Of a DNA stretch of 43,891 bases, positions 7,585-16,541 are shown in pieces. Each line of letters begins with the position of its first letter. Position 1 is the first letter of the stretch. Origin of the DNA: MED-G17 sp963991985 (GTDB lineage Bacteria > Bacteroidota > Bacteroidia > NS11-12g > UBA9320); the NCBI GenBank assembly GCA_963991985.1, contig CAXDRX010000012.1, forward strand, positions 1 through 43,891. Reading direction: 5' to 3'. A model generated the notes under the pieces. That model had not been told where the DNA came from and searched no databases. It saw only the letters and a list, made by a program, of their open reading frames with translations. The translations under genes were made by a program, and so were the position numbers.

Positions 7585-8987
7585 AAAAACGAAAAGTTAC
7601 GGCTCTTTATATTCTCGTAGATTACTTTGGATTTTTCATTTCATGGATTTGTTTTTTTTTCTACCGCAGTTATGCATTGGAAGGTAAGGAATGGATTCAA
7701 ATTATTCAAGACATCAATTTTTTCAAAGGCCTATCCATCCTGCCTCTCCTATGGCTTCTTGCTTTTCAGCTCTACGGTTTGTATAAAAACCTTGTTCGAA
7801 AATCACGCTTAAAGGAATTCTCCAAAATACTGAATGTTATTTTATTGGGTAGTATTTTGTTATTTTTCGGGATTGTACTGAACGATAGTGTATCGAATTA
7901 TCAAGCTTATTATCAATCATTGCTGAGTTTGTTGGCAATTCATTTGTTCTTTTTGGCTAGCTTTAGGTTCACACTTTCAACATACTACAGTCAATTGATA
8001 AAAAAGGGGAAAATTAATTTTCCAACCTTGATGATCGGAAGCAATCAAAAAGCGGCTGATCTTTTCATAGAATTGAGAAATGCGAGGGTTTCCGACGGAT
8101 ACCAATTTTGTGGCTACATACCAATGAACGCCAAGGAGGAAAACAAAATGCAGCAATACCTCGACGTCCTTGGAGATATGAAACACCTTACCAAAATCAT
8201 AGCCAAGCATAAAATTGAAGAGGTCATCATTGCCTCAGAGTCCAATGATCATGAAGAAATCAATGAAATATTAAATACAATTGGAAACACAGAAGTTTCA
8301 ATAAAAATTATCCCAGATATGTACGACATTTTGCGAGGAACAGTCAAAATGGGGAATGTGTTTGGCGCAGTTCTTGTAGAAATAAAGGCACAACTCTTAC
8401 CAGATTGGCAAGCGAATATCAAAAGAATATTGGATGTCTCTTTTTCTGTTTTTTCACTTTTTATTTTGAGCCCTCTCTTTTTGGTTTTGTCGCTGATTGT
8501 CAAATTAAGTTCAAAAGGACCTGTCTTTTACAAACAAGAACGTATTGGTAAAAATGGCCAACCATTCATGATTTATAAATTTAGGTCAATGAAAAAAAAT
8601 GCTGAACAAGGAACTCCACAACTCTCTAGCAAAGATGATCCTCGAATTACTAAGTTCGGAAAATTTTTGAGGAAATCGAGATTGGATGAATTGCCACAGT
8701 TCTACAATGTTTTGAGGGGCGATATGAGTTTGGTAGGCCCCAGACCCGAGCGGAGATTTTGGATAGAACAAATCATGATTCAAGCACCCGAATATGCCCG
8801 TATTCAGAGAATAAAACCGGGGATTACTAGTTGGGGACAGGTCAAATATGGCTATGCCGAAAATGTAAATGAAATGATCGAACGATTGAAATTTGATTTG
8901 CTATACCTCGAAAATATGAGTCTGGTTTTGGACTTTAAAATTCTTATCTATACTGTTCTGATTGTGCTACAAGGCAGAGGCAAATAG
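7581..8987 (+). CDS. polyprenyl-phosphate glycosylphosphotransferase (WbaP/exopolysaccharide type)
   Basis: The 468-residue membrane protein has about four N-terminal helices, a central CoA_binding_3-like Rossmann domain (TLMIGSNQKAADLFIEL) and a C-terminal bacterial sugar transferase domain. The last carries the full signature: YKQERIGKNGQPFMIYKFRSM, then KFLRKSRLDELPQFYNVLRG and MSLVGPRPER. It should transfer a sugar-1-phosphate from a nucleotide sugar to undecaprenyl phosphate, the first step of exopolysaccharide, capsule or O-antigen-like glycan synthesis. The donor sugar cannot be told from sequence. It overlaps the lipoprotein gene by 4 bases. No glycosyltransferases, flippase or polymerase follow, so the rest of the pathway lies elsewhere. 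Confidence 0.92.
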   Translation: MKKRKVTALYILVDYFGFFISWICFFFYRSYALEGKEWIQIIQDINFFKGLSILPLLWLLAFQLYGLYKNLVRKSRLKEFSKILNVILLGSILLFFGIVLNDSVSNYQAYYQSLLSLLAIHLFFLASFRFTLSTYYSQLIKKGKINFPTLMIGSNQKAADLFIELRNARVSDGYQFCGYIPMNAKEENKMQQYLDVLGDMKHLTKIIAKHKIEEVIIASESNDHEEINEILNTIGNTEVSIKIIPDMYDILRGTVKMGNVFGAVLVEIKAQLLPDWQANIKRILDVSFSVFSLFILSPLFLVLSLIVKLSSKGPVFYKQERIGKNGQPFMIYKFRSMKKNAEQGTPQLSSKDDPRITKFGKFLRKSRLDELPQFYNVLRGDMSLVGPRPERRFWIEQIMIQAPEYARIQRIKPGITSWGQVKYGYAENVNEMIERLKFDLLYLENMSLVLDFKILIYTVLIVLQGRGK

Positions 8988-9017
8988 TCATTCCGAAATT
9001 GAATATATTTCTAATGA

Positions 9018-9048
9018 TTTGGATAACTCTGTGGTAATTTACATCTTG
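9018..9048 (+). promoter_or_regulatory. possible promoter for the NSS transporter
   Basis: TTTG at 9018-9021 is followed after 18 bases by TACATCTTG at 9040-9048, which is TAnnTTTG with one extra or altered base. It ends 17 bases before the transporter ATG. The match is imperfect. Confidence 0.3.
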
Positions 9049-9065
9049 CACCTTAGATCGAGACC

Positions 9066-10682
9066 ATGGCAAAGACAAACGAAGGTTGGGGTTCAAGAGT
9101 AGGTTTAATATTGGCCATGGCAGGGAATGCGGTAGGCTTGGGTAATTTTTTAAGATTTCCTGTAAAGGCTGTTCAAAATGGAGGTGGCACCTTTATCATT
9201 CCCTATTTGGTTTCCTTTTTGCTCATGGGGATCCCCCTGCTTTGGGTGGAATGGAGCATGGGAAGATTTGGTGGTAGACATGGAGATCATTCCACACCAT
9301 TTATTCTTGACAACATGACCAAAAAGCGCTTTTGGAAATATTTTGGGGTTTTTGGTATTTTCACGAATGTAGGGGTAATTAGTTATTACACCTACATAGA
9401 GTCTTGGACGCTAAGTTATGCCATCAAATCTTTAAAAGGAGATTTTTTAGGCATGTCTTTGGACCGCGTAGGTGAGGTATTTGACCAATATGTAAATATT
9501 TCCGGAGGCATCAATTTGCCAACTTGGGGCTTATTGGCTTTTTTGGTCACCTTAAGCATCAACATATACATTCTGTCAAGAGGGTTAAACGAAGGGATAG
9601 AGAAAGTGGCCAAAATTGCCATGCCTTTACTGATTGGCTTTGGTATTTTTTTGACTTTCATGTCCATAACTCTTGGCGATACTGGGCGTTGTAGTGATTG
9701 CAATTCACATTTGGGTCTTAATTTTTTATGGGAGCCCGACATAAAGAGTTTGCTAAATCCAACTGTTTGGCTGGAGGCAGCGGGACAAATTTTTTTCACC
9801 TTATCTGTAGGAATGGGGACCATTCATTGCTACAGTAGTTATCTTAAAAAACATGACGATATTGCCCTTAACGCAATGACGGCAGGCTGGATGAATGGTT
9901 TTGTTGAAATCGTTTTAGGAGCATCACTGGTAATTCCAATTGCCGTAGGATATTTAGGCTTGGATTGGGTCATTGAGAATGCTGGTTTTATGATGGCTTT
10001 TAAGACGATGCCCTTTTTGTTTGACCAATGGGGGCCCTTTTTAGCAGTTTTGGCAGGTTTGGCTTGGTTTGGGTTATTATTTATTGCTGGGATTACTTCC
10101 TCCTTGGCCATGGGTACTCCATGGATGGGTTTTATGCAAGATGAATTCAAATGGAGTAGAAACAAATCTGCTTGGACGCTAGGGGTATTGGTGTTATTTA
10201 TGGCGCTGCCAACAATTTTATTTTTTGAATATGGTGTTTTTGATGAATATGATTATTGGACTGGGACGGTTAGCTTAGTTGTTTTTGCATTGGCTGAGGT
10301 AATTCTTTTTGCATGGGTATTTGGCATGAAAAGTGGTTGGGAAGAAATCACTTCAGGTGCAGACATGAAAGTACCCACAATCTTCAGATTCATCATTAAA
10401 TATATTACGCCAGCATTTATCTTAACGATATTTTTGGCCTCCCTCATCACTCCGGAAGGAGGAGATTGGTCAAGTCTATTTAATGGAACATACCGCCTGA
10501 GTGCGAATAGTATTGTTGGCAAAATTCTACATGTTGGGGAGGAAAATAGAAATTGGTTTATTGATGGGCACCCGAGTAGGCTATTTTTTGTGGATATGTC
10601 TCGTTTGTTGCTTATTTCATTGTTTGCTGGAATTTGTTTTTTGGTACATTTGGCCCAAAAGAAACGAAAACAATCGGTATAA
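9066..10682 (+). CDS. sodium-dependent neurotransmitter:sodium symporter (NSS/SNF) family transporter
   Basis: The 538-residue polytopic protein starts with the strongly conserved NSS helix 1 (GWGSRVGLILAMAGNAVGLG, then NFLRFPVKAVQNGGG), which carries sodium-site backbone and the substrate-gate region. It continues with IPLLWVEWSMGRFGG and a sodium-site helix (GQIFFTLSVGMGTIHCYSSY). Family members are secondary transporters of amino acids or similar small amines. The substrate cannot be assigned here. The gene is followed after 3 bases by a 47-codon single-helix gene resembling the MetS small subunit, then by a second mini-gene, suggesting a multi-component transporter. The hydrophilic insert after helix 5 holds a Cys pair (RCSDCNSH) of unknown meaning. 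Confidence 0.92.
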   Translation: MAKTNEGWGSRVGLILAMAGNAVGLGNFLRFPVKAVQNGGGTFIIPYLVSFLLMGIPLLWVEWSMGRFGGRHGDHSTPFILDNMTKKRFWKYFGVFGIFTNVGVISYYTYIESWTLSYAIKSLKGDFLGMSLDRVGEVFDQYVNISGGINLPTWGLLAFLVTLSINIYILSRGLNEGIEKVAKIAMPLLIGFGIFLTFMSITLGDTGRCSDCNSHLGLNFLWEPDIKSLLNPTVWLEAAGQIFFTLSVGMGTIHCYSSYLKKHDDIALNAMTAGWMNGFVEIVLGASLVIPIAVGYLGLDWVIENAGFMMAFKTMPFLFDQWGPFLAVLAGLAWFGLLFIAGITSSLAMGTPWMGFMQDEFKWSRNKSAWTLGVLVLFMALPTILFFEYGVFDEYDYWTGTVSLVVFALAEVILFAWVFGMKSGWEEITSGADMKVPTIFRFIIKYITPAFILTIFLASLITPEGGDWSSLFNGTYRLSANSIVGKILHVGEENRNWFIDGHPSRLFFVDMSRLLLISLFAGICFLVHLAQKKRKQSV

Positions 10683-10685
10683 AAT

Positions 10686-10829
10686 ATGAATACAGCGGCT
10701 TTAATTATGATGGTTGTGGTGCAATTTTCTGTTACGTTGCTCACCATATATTTTTTTCGAAAAGTGCTCAAATCCCCTCCAAAAAAAGAACCTGACAGCT
10801 ACTCAGAAAATGATAATGTTCTTAGATAG
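10686..10829 (+). CDS. MetS-like small subunit of NSS transporter
   Basis: This 47-residue protein begins MNTAALIMMVVVQFSVT, closely resembling the N-terminus of MetS-family NSS small subunits, followed by one membrane helix and a charged Lys/Glu/Asp-rich tail. In Corynebacterium, MetS is needed for activity of the MetP methionine/alanine NSS transporter. The start is 3 bases after the transporter stop, as expected for a subunit gene. It is too short for most gene finders. The family reading rests on the N-terminal pattern and the position, so a database search is still needed. Confidence 0.75.
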   Translation: MNTAALIMMVVVQFSVTLLTIYFFRKVLKSPPKKEPDSYSENDNVLR

Positions 10830-10992
10830 TGCTCCCGCAGAGGAAAGTATTAGAGCTTTCCGAATTCTTCTGATTGCCTCGGAAATAATCATTCCAATTG
10901 TTGTGCTCATTGGGTGCTACTATATTTTTAAGCCTTTGATGAACCCACCCAAAAAAAAGAACTTAGATGAAAACCCAAGGGCTAAGGAATGA
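10810..10992 (+). CDS. second small single-helix membrane protein behind the NSS transporter
   Basis: The frame encodes 60 residues from the ATG at 10810, or 58 from 10816. It has an acidic amphipathic start (DSAPAEESIRAFRILL), one strong hydrophobic helix (IASEIIIPIVVLIGCYYIF), a Pro-Lys stretch and a charged tail. It overlaps the MetS-like gene by 20 bases in another frame and ends 9 bases before the convergent lspA gene. I do not recognise a family. The position suggests an accessory subunit or regulator of the transporter. A longer frame starts at 10714, but it would overlap almost the whole MetS-like gene and its N-terminus does not look like a protein start. Confidence 0.6.
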   Translation: MIMFLDSAPAEESIRAFRILLIASEIIIPIVVLIGCYYIFKPLMNPPKKKNLDENPRAKE

Positions 10993-11001
10993 AAAAATGA
11001 T

Positions 11002-11628
11002 CTAATTGAAACGTTTTCGGTGGAACAGTAAAATAGAAAATACACCAATGGAAATAGCAGCGTCTGCCAAATTGAAAACGGGTCTAAAAAAAACAAATAA
11101 ATTCCCACCCACCCAAGGTACCCAATGTGGCCAGTAGGTTTCAATAATTGGGAAATAGAGCATATCAACTACTTTGCCTTGGAACCATGAAGAGTAGCCC
11201 CCGAATTCGGATAAAAAAGTAGCTTTGGTAAATGGGGTGCTTTGGCTGAATATAACACCATAAAAAGTACTATCCAAAATATTGCCCATCGCTCCAGCTA
11301 AAATTAAACTGATTACCAACACATATCCCAAAGGGGTATTTTTTTTCTTCAACGATACAATATACCATATCATAGCACCAACCGCTATGATTCTAAAGAA
11401 TGTAAGAAGATATTTACCCCATTTTCCACCTAGTCCAATGCCAAAAGCCATTCCATTGTTTTCTGTAAAGTGGAGTATAAACCAATTTTTAAATACCACA
11501 ATTTCACTAGAGCTACCTATATACATATTTAGCTTTACCCAAAATTTTAAATATTGGTCTAAGGCCAATACAAAAACAATTAGCACCAAAGGGAGCAAAT
11601 GATAATAGATGGGTTTTGAAGTTTTCAA
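11002..11628 (-). CDS. lspA: lipoprotein signal peptidase (signal peptidase II)
   Basis: The 208-residue inner-membrane aspartyl protease removes signal peptides from prolipoproteins after lipid attachment. Visible hallmarks are LALDQYLKFWV, FTENNGMAFG, GAMGNILDS, and the catalytic dyad Asp155 (KVVDMLYFP) and Asp189 (FNLADAAISIG). The loop between the two aspartates is about 15 residues longer than in Pseudomonas LspA, which I recall as usual for this phylum. It ends the ileS, DksA-like, lspA transcription unit, 2 bases after the DksA-like gene. Its substrates here would include the lipoproteins encoded at 602, 1239, 6721 and 37488. Confidence 0.95.
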   Translation of the reverse strand: MKTSKPIYYHLLPLVLIVFVLALDQYLKFWVKLNMYIGSSSEIVVFKNWFILHFTENNGMAFGIGLGGKWGKYLLTFFRIIAVGAMIWYIVSLKKKNTPLGYVLVISLILAGAMGNILDSTFYGVIFSQSTPFTKATFLSEFGGYSSWFQGKVVDMLYFPIIETYWPHWVPWVGGNLFVFFRPVFNLADAAISIGVFSILLFHRKRFN

Positions 11629-11630
11629 AG

Positions 11631-12026
11631 CTAGCTTTGTTTGCCGATGTATTGTTTCTTTTTCACCTCAATACTTTTGGTTGTGTGCGGCACCGCACGA
11701 AGTCTTTCTTTTGAAATCAATTTGCCAGAAACGGAACAAACTCCATAAGATTTATTTTCAATCCTGATTAGGGCTGCATCCAAATTTTGGATAAACTTTT
11801 GTTGCCGTGAAGCCAATTGACTTATGCTTTCTTTTTGTAAAGAGGAGGATCCCCCTTCAAGCGTTTGATAAGAACCCGATTCGCCATAGCTCCCATCATC
11901 ATTTTGCGAACGCATTGTTTCTGTCAAATAGGCAAGCTCCTCTTTGGCACGTTCCTTTTTTTTGAGGATAATTTCTCTAAATTCTTCTAATTCCTCATCG
12001 CTGTATCTTTTTCTAGTTTCTGCCAT
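11631..12026 (-). CDS. DksA/TraR-family protein lacking zinc cysteines
   Basis: The 131-residue protein has the DksA/TraR arrangement of a long N-terminal coiled-coil-like helical pair and the C-terminal core YGVCSVSGKLISKERLRAVP. In classical DksA four cysteines hold zinc. Here only one remains (YGVC): the partner positions read SVS and the later CxxC region reads TTKSI. I recall such cysteine-poor versions as common in Bacteroidota. It may bind in the RNA polymerase secondary channel. The coiled-coil tip is also Gly/Ser-rich (ESGSYQTLEGGSSS), unlike the acidic DksA tip, so activity cannot be assumed. The gene overlaps ileS by 14 bases and sits 2 bases before lspA. Confidence 0.88.
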   Translation of the reverse strand: MAETRKRYSDEELEEFREIILKKKERAKEELAYLTETMRSQNDDGSYGESGSYQTLEGGSSSLQKESISQLASRQQKFIQNLDAALIRIENKSYGVCSVSGKLISKERLRAVPHTTKSIEVKKKQYIGKQS

Positions 12027-15000
12027 GTTTTTTGGTTTTTTGTAGATTTATTTTAATTGTATTTTCATTTATATCAATTTCAACTCCATCCAAATCCTTA
12101 TTGGATTCCGATATGTCATTTGCCAAAACCTCTTGGCTAATATAATCAATAAATTTCTTTATCGCTAACGAAAAAGATGGCTGAGTATAATATTGAATAT
12201 CTATTTTATCTGTAACCTCCAATCCATTTTCTTTTCTAAGGTTTTGGATTTTATTGACAAGTTCTCGAGCATCTCCTTCCATTTTTAATTCTTCCGTAAT
12301 ATGAATATCCAAAGCAACTGTGTGTGAGCCATTGCTTTCGGTTTTCCAGCCAGGAATATCTTTAACAACAATTTCTACATCTTCTTTGTCAATTCTAAAG
12401 GTTTCACCCTCTATTTCTAAATTTATTGATTCATTGTTCTTGAATGTTGTGATTTCATCATTGTCCCAATTTTGTATTTTTTCGGCTACCTGTTTCATGT
12501 TTTTGCCAACTTTAGGTCCTAAATTTTTAAAATTTGGTTTGGCAATTTGTTCAAAAAATCTGTCCTGAAAGTCGACCAATTCGATTGATTTTACATTGGT
12601 CTCTGATTTGATGATCTCTTCAACCTCTTTTAACAGATTTTTGGTTTTTAGATGGCTTACTGGTATCATAACCTTTGACAGGGGCTGACGCACTTTAATT
12701 TTTTGTTTCTTTCGGATGCCAAGCACCATTGAACTGTAACTTTGGGCAAGAGCCATCTTTATTTCTAAATCTGGCTTTATTACTTTGGTATCAGGAACGG
12801 GAAAGTTTTGCAAATGCACACTGTTCTGATTGCCATTTAACGCCATGAACAAATAATCAGAATAAAAGGGGCTAAAGCTTGCCATAAGTATTGTTACTTT
12901 TTGTAAGCATTCGTGCAGTGTTTGGTACGCTGCAATTTTATCGGGCCCAAACTCTCCTTTCCAAAATCTCCTTCTGCTTAAGCGGACATACCAATTGCTT
13001 AGGTCGTCAATTACAAATTTTTGTATGGCTCTGGTGCTATTTGTTATATCGTAATTCTCCATATGGTGTTCGACCTCCTTTGTTAGGGTATTCAAAAGGG
13101 AAAGTATCCATTGATCCAAAACATCTAGGTGTTGATTCGGAATTGCTTCTTGGGTATGATAAAATCCATCTATGTTTGCATACAATTCGAAAAATGAGTA
13201 CGTATTGTGCAAGGTTCCAAATAGTTTTCTTAAAGATTCTTCCACTCCATCCATGTCAAATTTCAAATTGTCCCAAGGTGGCGAATTATTGACCAAATAC
13301 CACCTTACTGCATCAGCTCCATATTTTTCTATCGTTTCAAATGGATCGATGGCATTTCCAAGTCGCTTGCTCATCTTGTTGCCATTTTTGTCCAATACCA
13401 AGCCATTGGCGACAACATTTTTGAAGGCGATATCGTCAAAAAGAAGTGTTGAGATGGCGTGAAGGGTAAAAAACCAGCCCCTAGTTTGGTCCACACCCTC
13501 AGCAATAAAATCAGCCGGAAAAGCAATTTTTTCATCGATTAATTCTTTGTTTTTGAATGGATAACTCCATTGAGCATAGGGCATAGCTCCTGAATCAAAC
13601 CATACATCTATTAAGTCCAATTCCCGCTGCATTTTTTGCCCATCATCTGATACGAGTGTAATTTCGTCGATGAATGGCCGATGCAAATCAAAATACTTTT
13701 CTTTGGTTGGATTTTCACTCATCACACCCATTTTTATGGCCTTCTCAATTTCATTAGACAATTCGTCTATTGAACCTATGCATTTGCTTTGCTTACCATC
13801 TTGGGTTTGCCATATCGGCAGAGGCGTTCCCCAATACCTGCTCCTGGATAAATTCCAATCGACCAAATTTTCCAGCCAATGACCAAATCTGCCTTCGCCA
13901 GTTGCTTTTGGCTTCCAATTAATTTTTTTGTTGTTGGCAATGAGTTTTTCCTTGACCGCCGTTGTTTTAACGAACCAACTCTCCAAAGGATAGTAAAGTA
14001 TTGGTTTGTCTGTTCGCCAACAATGTGGGTAGCTGTGTTCATATTTTTCTACTTTAAATGCCCGTCCGTTTTCCTTTAAATAAATGGCTATTTCTACGTC
14101 CACGCTTTTTTCAGGGACATCTCCAATGTAATACTCATTTTTGACGTATTTGCCCGAAAGAAAACTTAAACCTTCAATAAATTTTCCTTTTTTATCTACC
14201 AGGGGTCTTTTTTCTCCTTTCTTATTTTTAACCAACATTGGGGGCACTCCGGCGAGTTTGGCAACCCTTGCGTCGTCTGCACCAAAGGTAGGGGCAGTAT
14301 GAACGATTCCTGTTCCGTCTGTGGTGGTAACAAAATCTCCTGAGATAATCTGAAATGCATTTTCTGGCTTATCGCATGGCGAAGCAAAAGGGATCAACTG
14401 CTCATATCGGAGTCCAACAAGTTGTTTTCCCGGGATGGTTTTTAAAATTCTACCCTGTCTTTTTTTTGATTGGTTTTCATGGGAAGATTCCGTTTTTGTT
14501 TCAAAATATTTTGAGACCAAACTTTCGGCGAGCAAAACGGATATTTCATCTCCGGTGTAAGGATTATTGGTTTCAACCAATGCATAGCTAATTTTTTCTC
14601 CAATGGTGAGAGCGGTGTTGCTTGGCAAAGTCCATGGTGTGGTCGTCCATGCCAGTGCAAACACTTTATTTTGACCCAAGATGGTATTTTTTTTCTCGTT
14701 TTCTTCGAGTAAAAATTGTGCAATAATAGAGGTATCCTTCACATTTCGATAACAGCCTGGTTGGTTAAGTTCATGAGAGCTTAAACCTGTGCCCGCCGCA
14801 GGTGAATATGGTTGTATGGTAAACCCCTTGTAAAGATAATCTTTTTCAAAAAGCTGTTTCAACAAGTACCAAACCGACTCAATGTAATCATTTTCGTAGG
14901 TGATGTAGGGGTTTTCTAAATCGAGCCAAAATCCTATTTTTTCTGTTAAATCATCCCAAATATCTTTGTATTTGAGGACATCTTCACGGCAGGATTTGTT

Positions 15001-15372
15001 GTACTCCTCTATTGAAATTTTAGATCCAATATCTTCCTTTGTAATTCCTAGTTTTTTTTCAACCTGCAATTCGACAGGCAAACCATGCGTATCCCATCCA
15101 CCTTTTCGCTCAACTTTTTTTCCTTTGAGCGTCATATATCTTCCAAAAACATCCTTGATTGTGCGAGCCATCACATGATGAATACCTGGAAGTCCATTGG
15201 CACTGGGTGGGCCTTCAAAAAACACCCAAGAGGGGGCATTTTTTCTGTTTTCTATGCTTTTTTGAAATACATCTTGCTCTTTCCAAAAAGCCAAAATTTC
15301 TTTTTCAATTTTTGGAAGATTTAGTTTTTCTAAAGAAGGATATTTTATTTTATTTTTTGGCGAGGAGCCCAT
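12013..15372 (-). CDS. ileS: isoleucyl-tRNA synthetase
   Basis: The 1119-residue class I synthetase charges tRNA-Ile with isoleucine. The HIGH-type motif is GLPGIHHVMARTIKD near the N-terminus. The KMSKS-type motif is NGNKMSKRLGN. The connective editing domain and a long C-terminal anticodon-binding region are present, so it is full length for the long, DUF5915-bearing type. A frame extends upstream to a TTG at 15393, but that TTG is part of the -7 box TACATTTG (15391-15398), so I place the start at the ATG at 15372. It leads a unit with the DksA-like gene and lspA, echoing the ileS-lspA linkage of many bacteria. Confidence 0.97.
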   Translation of the reverse strand: MGSSPKNKIKYPSLEKLNLPKIEKEILAFWKEQDVFQKSIENRKNAPSWVFFEGPPSANGLPGIHHVMARTIKDVFGRYMTLKGKKVERKGGWDTHGLPVELQVEKKLGITKEDIGSKISIEEYNKSCREDVLKYKDIWDDLTEKIGFWLDLENPYITYENDYIESVWYLLKQLFEKDYLYKGFTIQPYSPAAGTGLSSHELNQPGCYRNVKDTSIIAQFLLEENEKKNTILGQNKVFALAWTTTPWTLPSNTALTIGEKISYALVETNNPYTGDEISVLLAESLVSKYFETKTESSHENQSKKRQGRILKTIPGKQLVGLRYEQLIPFASPCDKPENAFQIISGDFVTTTDGTGIVHTAPTFGADDARVAKLAGVPPMLVKNKKGEKRPLVDKKGKFIEGLSFLSGKYVKNEYYIGDVPEKSVDVEIAIYLKENGRAFKVEKYEHSYPHCWRTDKPILYYPLESWFVKTTAVKEKLIANNKKINWKPKATGEGRFGHWLENLVDWNLSRSRYWGTPLPIWQTQDGKQSKCIGSIDELSNEIEKAIKMGVMSENPTKEKYFDLHRPFIDEITLVSDDGQKMQRELDLIDVWFDSGAMPYAQWSYPFKNKELIDEKIAFPADFIAEGVDQTRGWFFTLHAISTLLFDDIAFKNVVANGLVLDKNGNKMSKRLGNAIDPFETIEKYGADAVRWYLVNNSPPWDNLKFDMDGVEESLRKLFGTLHNTYSFFELYANIDGFYHTQEAIPNQHLDVLDQWILSLLNTLTKEVEHHMENYDITNSTRAIQKFVIDDLSNWYVRLSRRRFWKGEFGPDKIAAYQTLHECLQKVTILMASFSPFYSDYLFMALNGNQNSVHLQNFPVPDTKVIKPDLEIKMALAQSYSSMVLGIRKKQKIKVRQPLSKVMIPVSHLKTKNLLKEVEEIIKSETNVKSIELVDFQDRFFEQIAKPNFKNLGPKVGKNMKQVAEKIQNWDNDEITTFKNNESINLEIEGETFRIDKEDVEIVVKDIPGWKTESNGSHTVALDIHITEELKMEGDARELVNKIQNLRKENGLEVTDKIDIQYYTQPSFSLAIKKFIDYISQEVLANDISESNKDLDGVEIDINENTIKINLQKTKKHGRN

Positions 15373-15390
15373 CTTTTGGATTGAAAGATG

Positions 15391-15398
15391 CAAATGTA
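15391..15398 (-). promoter_or_regulatory. -7 element for ileS
   Basis: TACATTTG on the minus strand is a perfect TAnnTTTG match, the same octamer as rRNA P1. It ends 18 bases before the ileS ATG, giving a leader of roughly 12 bases. No clear -33 TTG is seen. Confidence 0.55.
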
Positions 15399-15412
15399 AA
15401 AAAGTGGAGAAA

Positions 15413-16519
15413 TTATAGGTTGCCTCTTAGGGCTTGTTCTCTCTCAATTGCCTCAAAAAGTGCCTTAAAATTGCCCTTGCCAAAAGATTTGGCGCCCTTT
15501 CTTTGGATAATTTCATAAAACAGGGTGGGTCTATCTTCAACAGGTTTGGTAAATATTTGAAGTAAATACCCTTCTTCATCCCTATCTATAAGTATATTCA
15601 GATCTTTCAACGATTTAAGACTCTCATCTATCTCCCCTACTCTGTCAAGTACTGTATCGTAATAGTTATTCGGGACATGCAGAAATTCCACGCCTCTCTT
15701 TCTCAATTCTGAGACAGTGTTTACAATGTTATCGGTTGCGAGTGCTAGATGCTGCACGCCGGCACCTTTATAAAAATCGATGTATTCCTCAATTTGGCTT
15801 TTTTTCTTCCCTTCCGCGGGTTCATTGATTGGAAACTTTATGTAGCCCGAGCCATTGGATACTACCTTGCTCATCAGAGAGGTATAATCTGTGCTGATGT
15901 CTTTGTCATCGAATGTAACCAATAGAGAAAATCCAAGAACTTCCTCATAAAATTTCACCCACTCATTCATTTTCCCTAGTTCCACATTCCCAACGCAATG
16001 GTCAATATGTTTTAAGCCAATGGATTTGGTTTTTATTTGGAATGTTGGCTTTTGAAAACCCGGAAGAAAACTACCTGTATAATTTTTTCGCTCGATAAAT
16101 TTATGGATTGTATCCCCGTAAGTATGAATACCTGAAATGACTACCTCTCCAAATTGGTCTGATTTGGTATAAGGCCTTATGGCTGGTTTGGCACCCCTTT
16201 TTGTGGTTTCCTCAAAAGACTTTTTTGCATCATCGACCCAGAGGGCGTAAAATTTAACGCCATCACCATGTTTTTGATGATGCGCGGCTATGTCTGAATC
16301 AGGCAATAGGGAGGTAGTTAATACAAGAACTATTTTATCTTGTTTTAGGACATAGCTAGCTTTATCGGGGGAACCTGTTTCCGGTCCCTCGTATGCAACG
16401 AGGTCATAGCCCCAAGCACTTTGATAGTAGTAAGCCGATTGTTTTGCATTGCCCACATAAAGTTCTACATGGTCTGTTCCGTTTATTGGTAAAAAGTCTG
16501 TTTGTGTAGGGTTGCTCAT
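15413..16519 (-). CDS. hppD: 4-hydroxyphenylpyruvate dioxygenase
   Basis: The 368-residue non-heme iron enzyme converts 4-hydroxyphenylpyruvate to homogentisate in tyrosine catabolism. The two vicinal-oxygen-chelate halves are visible. The iron ligands are His174 (LKHIDHCVGNV), His257 (GVQHLALAT) and Glu336 (LFYEIIQRKG), and the C-terminal GKGNFKALFEAIEREQ helix that closes the active site is present. Length is normal. It begins 22 bases after tamB on the same strand, so it is probably read through from there. No other tyrosine-degradation gene is in the window. Confidence 0.97.
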   Translation of the reverse strand: MSNPTQTDFLPINGTDHVELYVGNAKQSAYYYQSAWGYDLVAYEGPETGSPDKASYVLKQDKIVLVLTTSLLPDSDIAAHHQKHGDGVKFYALWVDDAKKSFEETTKRGAKPAIRPYTKSDQFGEVVISGIHTYGDTIHKFIERKNYTGSFLPGFQKPTFQIKTKSIGLKHIDHCVGNVELGKMNEWVKFYEEVLGFSLLVTFDDKDISTDYTSLMSKVVSNGSGYIKFPINEPAEGKKKSQIEEYIDFYKGAGVQHLALATDNIVNTVSELRKRGVEFLHVPNNYYDTVLDRVGEIDESLKSLKDLNILIDRDEEGYLLQIFTKPVEDRPTLFYEIIQRKGAKSFGKGNFKALFEAIEREQALRGNL

Positions 16520-16541
16520 GGATTTTATCTTTTGTTGTATG

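Noticed and set aside
9416..9823. Antisense frame of 135 codons in the transporter gene
   Set aside because: It mirrors the coding frame of a clear transporter and shows no recognisable features of its own.
10253..10771. Long antisense frame of 172 codons within the NSS transporter
   Set aside because: It is a shadow of the transporter reading frame with low-complexity composition and no promoter.
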